From Candidatus Aminicenantota bacterium (lineage in GTDB: Bacteria > Acidobacteriota > Aminicenantia > UBA2199): a DNA stretch of 15,926 nt. How positions within the stretch are numbered: the first letter of the stretch is position 1; every line of letters starts with the position of its first letter. Location: contig JAGLQR010000010.1 in assembly GCA_023136725.1 (NCBI GenBank), positions 1 through 15,926 of the forward strand. The letters run 5' to 3'. Under the pieces are notes generated by a model. That model did no database searches, was not told the DNA's origin, and saw only the letters and a program-made list of their open reading frames with translations. Below are positions 14,936-15,926 of the stretch, piece by piece. Position numbers and translations under genes: made by a program.

Positions 14936-14957
14936 TTCAGGATATTTTTCTCCTGAA
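14936..14957. promoter_or_regulatory. inverted repeat in the sigma-factor leader covering its only SD-like sequence
   Basis: TTCAGGA (14936-14942) and TCCTGAA (14951-14957) form a perfect 7-bp inverted repeat with an 8-nt A/U-rich loop. On the transcript, the 5' arm plus first loop base contains AGGAG, the only Shine-Dalgarno-like sequence before the sigma gene. It could be an RNA switch-like hairpin or a DNA operator downstream of the promoter. Small size leaves chance possible. Confidence 0.45.
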
Positions 14958-14981
14958 ATATAAATTAAATCATACAGGGAT

Positions 14982-15010
14982 AGTTTAGGGAAAATATATT
15001 ACTATTTCAA
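14982..15010 (-). promoter_or_regulatory. candidate promoter of the sigma/anti-sigma/VWA/VIT operon
   Basis: Minus-strand TTGAAA (15005-15010, five of six), a 17-nt spacer and TAAACT (14982-14987, four of six). The leader would be about 52 nt. The words around the -10 (TTTCCCTAAACTAT) match those of the promoter at 30-58 in the same phase relative to the -35. This looks like a housekeeping-type promoter rather than a typical ECF promoter. Confidence 0.5.
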
Positions 15011-15015
15011 TTATT

Positions 15016-15034
15016 AAAAAAATGAGCAGGCTCA
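15016..15034 (-). terminator. short terminator after ribBA
   Basis: On the minus strand TGAG-CCTG-CTCA (15023-15034) forms a 4- to 5-bp stem and is followed by seven U residues (15016-15022), four nt after the ribBA stop. The stem is short but the placement and U run are right. Confidence 0.5.
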
Positions 15035-15038
15035 AATA

Positions 15039-15926
15039 TTACACTTTTTTCAGAATATGTCCCATCTTGTCCTTCTTGACCTTCATATAGAATTTGTTCT
15101 CATCATGAAGATCGACCTCTATTGATACCCTTTCTGTTATCTCAAGTCCATATCCTTTAAGTGCAATAAATTTTGTGGGATTATTGGTCATTAACCTTAG
15201 TTTTTTCAATCCTAATTTTCTGAGTATCTGGGCACCGATCCCATAGTCCCTCATATCTTCCGGAAGTCCGAGTTCAATGTTTGCTTCTACAGTATCAAAT
15301 CCGTTTTCCTGTAGTTTATACGCTCTTATTTTATTTACCAATCCGATACCGCGCCCTTCCTGATTGAGCAGATAAAGGAGAACTCCCGAGCCCTCATTGT
15401 CTATCATTCTCATTGCATTGTCCAGTTGACTCCCGCAGTCACATTTCATGGAGCTGAAAGTATCCCCGGTCAGACATTGTGAATGTACCCTCACAAGAGT
15501 TGGTTTTTCAGGATCAAGTTCTCCTTTGATCAATGCGATATGAGTTTCATTGTTAAGGACATCGACATAGGCTTTTATTTTGAAAATTCCCCACCTTGTC
15601 GGAAGGTTTGCCTCAGCTTTCTCCTCGATTATGGATTCTTCCTTTATCCTGTATCTGATTATCTCTTCGACAGTAATGATCGGAATCCCGAATTCCTTTG
15701 AGAACTCTAAAAGATCGGGCATTCTTGCCATCTCCCCGTCATCTTTCATGATCTCACAGATCACACCTGAAGGATAAAGCCCGGCGATCCTTGCCAGATC
15801 AAGAGATGCTTCGGTCTGGCCTGCACGGTTCAGGACTCCCCCTTTTTTTGCTCTTAACGGAAAAATATGGCCGGGCTTATTAAGATCATTGGGCCCTGTT
15901 TTTTCATTTATCAAACACTTGATTGT
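15039..15926 (-). CDS. ribBA: RibBA: 3,4-dihydroxy-2-butanone-4-phosphate synthase / GTP cyclohydrolase II (5' part outside the window)
   Basis: The reading frame stays open to the right edge, so the N-terminal half of RibB is missing from view. The visible RibB part (about 95 residues) has the PGHIFPLRAKKGGVL and GVICEIMKDDGEMARMPDL blocks. The RibA part has the zinc ligands C-x10-C-x-C (CLTGDTFSSMKCDC), the QEGRGIGL loop, TVEAN, DYGIGAQIL and MTNNPTK. Together they make the two early riboflavin precursors: RibA converts GTP to a pyrimidine with release of formate, and RibB makes the four-carbon unit from ribulose 5-phosphate. In the RibB part the conserved GHTEA reads GQTEA (codon 15816-15818), losing what I recall as the metal-binding His. 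The RibA half looks intact. The neighbouring sigma operon is probably independent. Confidence 0.94.
   Translation of the reverse strand, partial: TIKCLINEKTGPNDLNKPGHIFPLRAKKGGVLNRAGQTEASLDLARIAGLYPSGVICEIMKDDGEMARMPDLLEFSKEFGIPIITVEEIIRYRIKEESIIEEKAEANLPTRWGIFKIKAYVDVLNNETHIALIKGELDPEKPTLVRVHSQCLTGDTFSSMKCDCGSQLDNAMRMIDNEGSGVLLYLLNQEGRGIGLVNKIRAYKLQENGFDTVEANIELGLPEDMRDYGIGAQILRKLGLKKLRLMTNNPTKFIALKGYGLEITERVSIEVDLHDENKFYMKVKKDKMGHILKKV

Overview
The window looks like part of the chromosome of an AT-rich, Gram-negative-type anaerobic bacterium whose phylum I cannot fix. The evidence is an operon for a sodium-pumping, biotin-dependent acyl-CoA decarboxylase (succinate/propionate or amino-acid fermentation), signal-peptide and anti-sigma/TonB-like proteins that imply an envelope with a periplasm, and sigma-54 and ECF-type regulation. 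All genes except one two-component pair are on the minus strand. I see no mobile element, CRISPR array, tRNA or rRNA.

Region 1 (1-4867, minus): a tight five-gene operon. Its order is carboxyltransferase alpha (mmdA), small membrane subunit (OadG/delta), biotin carrier (gamma), membrane carboxybiotin decarboxylase (beta), then a monofunctional glutamate formiminotransferase. Gaps are 3, 13, 1 and 28 nt. No biotin carboxylase is present, and OadB/OadG-type subunits are, so the complex should decarboxylate methylmalonyl-CoA (or a close relative) and export Na+. The beta subunit carries an extra N-terminal signal peptide and extracytoplasmic domain. The formiminotransferase has Tyr where the family's catalytic His82 is expected. 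A near-consensus promoter at the extreme left edge points to a gene outside the window.

Region 2 (4951-5640, minus): a YjjG/YfnB-like HAD phosphatase with no visible Shine-Dalgarno site.

Region 3 (5684-9516): a signalling cluster. A three-domain response regulator (receiver, DUF4388, roadblock/LC7-like) is transcribed leftward. It is divergent from a cytosolic PAS-type histidine kinase and an NtrC-class sigma-54 activator that overlap by 8 bp. The 197-nt region between the start codons holds a sigma-54-like -24/-12 element facing each way, with GC-rich inverted repeats between them. This suggests the activator controls both its own operon and the roadblock regulator.

Region 4 (9535-15010, minus): an operon of ECF-like sigma factor, zinc-finger membrane anti-sigma factor with a TonB-like C-terminus, secreted VWA protein, and secreted VIT+VWA protein. 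It looks like an envelope-associated regulon in which the sigma/anti-sigma pair controls, or senses the state of, two secreted MIDAS-domain proteins. It contains two notable hairpins: one over the only SD-like sequence before the sigma gene, and one between the two VWA genes. It converges on region 3.

Region 5 (15039-15926, minus): the 3' part of a RibBA riboflavin-synthesis gene that runs off the right edge. Its RibB half has Gln in place of the expected metal-binding His. No stretch over 300 bases lacks a gene.
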